From: Chloroflexota bacterium
GTDB lineage: Bacteria > Chloroflexota > Dehalococcoidia > FW602-bin16
NCBI GenBank assembly: GCA_004297765.1
Contig: SCTZ01000018.1
Location: forward strand, 1 to 41,655
Length of the DNA: 41,655 nt
Direction: 5' to 3'
Both the position numbers and the translations under genes were made by a program. Below are positions 39,719 to 41,655 of this stretch, in pieces. The notes beneath the pieces are model-generated. The model saw nothing but the letters and a program-made list of their open reading frames with translations, searched no databases and had not been told where the DNA came from. The stretch's first letter is position 1. Every line of letters begins with the position of its first letter.

Positions 39719-41095
39719 TTATCGGTTGCACGCGTAACGTCTCCGCAGATAGAGCGTGCTGGCAGCAAGCACAAGGATTATTCCTGCTGGAGCGGCTTCC
39801 CTTGTGGGAAGACTATCGACCTGGCTAGCCTGTTCTGGCATCGCGGCTGTCTCATCGAGCAGAAGGCGTTCAGCCACGCCGCCCGCAGATTGGAGTCCGG
39901 GAGACGGCGCGCCAAGACCGGAACCGGGCTGGAAGAGTTCAGCCAGGGAGGTGGGATTGATTGACGTTATCGGCCCAACTCGCCCGCCCGTCAGCAAGAC
40001 GTTGCCGCTCTGTAGTCGTGTGGCCTCCGAGAAGGCTGTGGCTGCTTGCATGGGATCGACTGAGATAAATGCTCCCGTTGCCGGGTCGAAGATTTCTGCG
40101 GTAGCGGTTCGGTTCGTCATATCCACATAACCTCCCGCAACAAGCACCCTCCCGTCCGAGAGTAAGACGGCGGCGTGGGCAGCGCGTGCGGTGTGCAGCG
40201 ATCCGGCCATTGCGAACGTCTGAGTAAGTGGCGAGTATATTTCGGCGCTTGCAGAGAAGTTTGTTCCATTCATGCCACCGACTATTAGCACCCTACCATC
40301 CAATAGTTTGGTGGCCGAATGGTAGAGCCTGGGCGCGTTCATCGAGCCAACGTAGGTAAAAGTCTCATTGTCTGGGTCGAATACCTCGGCGGCTGCTGTC
40401 CCATCATAATAGCCGTAACTAGGCGTTCCACCTGTGATTAGCACTTTTCCGTTATCGAGCAAATTAGCTCTGGGCACCTCACGCCAAAGATTAAGAGACC
40501 CTGAGAGGGAGAAAGCACGGGTTACCGGATCGTAGAGTTCGGCGACGGCAATTCGGTTTTGATTGTCACCAACTCCGCCAGCGACAAGGACTTTGCCATT
40601 TGGCAGCGTAACGGCAATATGGTCATATCTTCGATGGTTCATCGGCCCGACGATGCTGAAGGCGTTTGTCATAGGATCGAACAACTCTGCGGGTGCCACT
40701 GAACTAGTCCAGTCATAGGCACTGCTGAACCCCCCGGCGATCAGAACACGACCATCCTGGAGTAGCGAGGACGTGTGATTAGCACGACGGTAGGTCATGG
40801 AGGAGATTGCGGAAAAGGAGGATGTCAAATGATCGTATACCTCGGCAGACTGTCCTATTGTGCTGTCGCCTGACTGACCTCCTGCCAAGAGGATGTTTCC
40901 ATTGGGCAAGAGGGTACTACTATGTCCAGAACGCGGAGTAGTCATGGGGCCCACGGCGATGAAAGAAGCCAGCAGCGCGGTCGGAGTCGGGTCAGCGGCA
41001 GAAACTACGGGCACGATGATGTTCAGCACCACCAACAGCATCGCTACGAGAGAAAGCGGTGCCAAGTGTAGGACAAATGACCTTGCGTTCACCAT
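39719..41095 (-). CDS. Secreted Kelch-repeat protein with C-terminal membrane anchor
   Basis: The 458-aa protein has a signal peptide (ARSFVLHLAPLSLVAMLLVVLNIIVPVVSA). About seven Kelch repeats follow, each with an R-x-x-H-x-x-x-x-L-x-D/N-G-x-V/I-L-I/V-A/T-GG core, for example HSSTLLPNGNILLAGG, HTSSLLQDGRVLIAGG, HAAVLLSDGRVLVAGG, and intervening AEVYDP/AELFDP. This predicts a beta-propeller used for binding. A spacer follows, and the end AAPAGIILVLAASTLYLRRRYACNR has a helix followed by basic residues, typical of a membrane anchor. ATG at 41095 is chosen because AGGAGG lies 10 bases upstream. It may share a transcript with the clan CD-like gene downstream. The ligand is unknown. Confidence 0.85.
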   Translation of the reverse strand: MVNARSFVLHLAPLSLVAMLLVVLNIIVPVVSAADPTPTALLASFIAVGPMTTPRSGHSSTLLPNGNILLAGGQSGDSTIGQSAEVYDHLTSSFSAISSMTYRRANHTSSLLQDGRVLIAGGFSSAYDWTSSVAPAELFDPMTNAFSIVGPMNHRRYDHIAVTLPNGKVLVAGGVGDNQNRIAVAELYDPVTRAFSLSGSLNLWREVPRANLLDNGKVLITGGTPSYGYYDGTAAAEVFDPDNETFTYVGSMNAPRLYHSATKLLDGRVLIVGGMNGTNFSASAEIYSPLTQTFAMAGSLHTARAAHAAVLLSDGRVLVAGGYVDMTNRTATAEIFDPATGAFISVDPMQAATAFSEATRLQSGNVLLTGGRVGPITSINPTSLAELFQPGSGLGAPSPGLQSAGGVAERLLLDETAAMPEQASQVDSLPTREAAPAGIILVLAASTLYLRRRYACNR

Positions 41096-41595
41096 AATTG
41101 CCTTACCTCCTGTCATCAAGACTTTCTATCAAGGCTTCGAACTGGTGTTTTAACGATAAACAAATTGGGACTACCATTGGCTGCCAGCTTGACGCTACTG
41201 TAATGACACTCAATCAATCAATCTATCGGAAGCCAAAATCCGTCATTCCACATGTAAGCTTCGGTTAGACTAGTGCCGGATGCTTTCTATTGGGAGAAAT
41301 GAACAAGGACTGCTTGAGTAGCTTCGTTGCTAAAGTAGTCATGGCGGAATGAGCGGACAAGATGGTCAAAGCTTTCTATGTGACATCTGACAACATAGGC
41401 TCAGCTTGGGCAAAGCCGCGAACCAACCGCTGGACCACCGTTTCTTCATCGTCGTTTCTCTCCCATTACTGAAGCAGATCGTATAAGATAACACCCGACC
41501 CTTGATGCCCCATCGGGGTGGATATCACTTATTAGCGGTACTTTGTTAACCGTGGAATAGATATTGCTATCCGGGAGGCTGGTGGAGGTGTCACG
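41096..41595. other. Intergenic region upstream of the Kelch gene
   Basis: About 500 bp with no gene seen. It holds the promoter for the Kelch gene on the minus strand, although I could not fix the boxes. The left end of the transposase-carrying element at the right edge probably lies within its last 200 bp, but no terminal repeat can be identified without the other end. Confidence 0.5.
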
Positions 41596-41655
41596 ATGAC
41601 GCAACGAGCCCCCTGTCCACCGGCCCCCGGTCCCCTGGAAGAGTACGCCGTGCGG
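41596..41655 (+). CDS. Start of a probable IS701-like transposase (partial)
   Basis: ATG at 41596 follows GGAGG by 7 bases. Only 20 codons are present: MTQRAPCPPAPGPLEEYAVR. The P-G-P-L-E-E-Y-A beginning resembles the N-terminus of DDE transposases of the IS701 group found in Chloroflexota and actinobacteria. The gene continues beyond the window. Confidence 0.45.
   Translation, partial: MTQRAPCPPAPGPLEEYAVR

Noticed and set aside
17000-41655. Second copy of the tRNA 3' end as right attachment site
   Set aside because: I looked for GTTCAAAT, CTCCCCCCTGCT and related words and found none by eye; the right junction may lie outside the window.

Overview
The window looks like a chromosome fragment of an uncultivated bacterium, most likely a Chloroflexota member. 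It has high GC, and it carries a secreted protein with the Chloroflexota-style repeat ending in FGPPVS and VQYFQTAGIE, followed by a TPTPTP linker. It also combines EtfAB with a membrane FeS oxidoreductase and Apc-like carboxylases. The placement is an inference from gene content; no rRNA or ribosomal protein gene is present.

Region 1 (1-16176, all + strand) is a catabolic gene cluster. In order: the end of a LivM-type ABC permease; two tandem acyl-CoA dehydrogenases of identical length (381 aa); a QueG-like double [4Fe-4S] protein; EtfB; EtfA; a membrane FeS oxidoreductase of the ETF:menaquinone oxidoreductase type; a BKACE/DUF849 beta-keto acid cleavage enzyme; four genes in the order HyuA-type, small zinc protein, HyuA-type, HyuB-type; and an EthD-like small protein. 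The four-gene block matches the core of ATP-dependent ketone carboxylases (acetophenone carboxylase type). My reading is that an imported compound is converted to a ketone, carboxylated to a beta-keto acid, cleaved with acetyl-CoA by BKACE to acetoacetate plus an acyl-CoA, and oxidised by the acyl-CoA dehydrogenases with electrons passing through EtfAB to the quinone pool.

Region 2 (16925-34873) begins at a tRNA gene with anticodon CAT (16925-16999) and a tyrosine recombinase just beyond it. It looks like an integrated plasmid-like element. On the minus strand it carries a replication-relaxation protein, a VirD4/TraG/HerA-type ATPase, two small membrane proteins and a possible tubulin/FtsZ-like protein. 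It then holds nested insertion sequences: an ISL3-family element sits inside the right terminal repeat of an IS21-family element. After an HTH-TPR regulator comes a 0.7-kb non-coding region rich in hairpins, including a cloverleaf-like structure closed by a perfect 19-bp inverted repeat. A parA - ribbon-helix-helix - rep operon follows. Palindromic repeats lie inside the ribbon-helix-helix gene, and a divergent gene of unknown family has a promoter that predicts a leaderless mRNA.

Region 3 (34874-41655) is accessory DNA. It has an excisionase-like HTH protein, a mosaic secreted protein, a second tyrosine recombinase with structured upstream DNA, a membrane-anchored protein resembling a clan CD/CHAT domain, a secreted Kelch protein, and the first 20 codons of a probable IS701-like transposase at the right edge. 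I found no second copy of the tRNA-end attachment sequence, so the right boundary of the integrated element is unknown.
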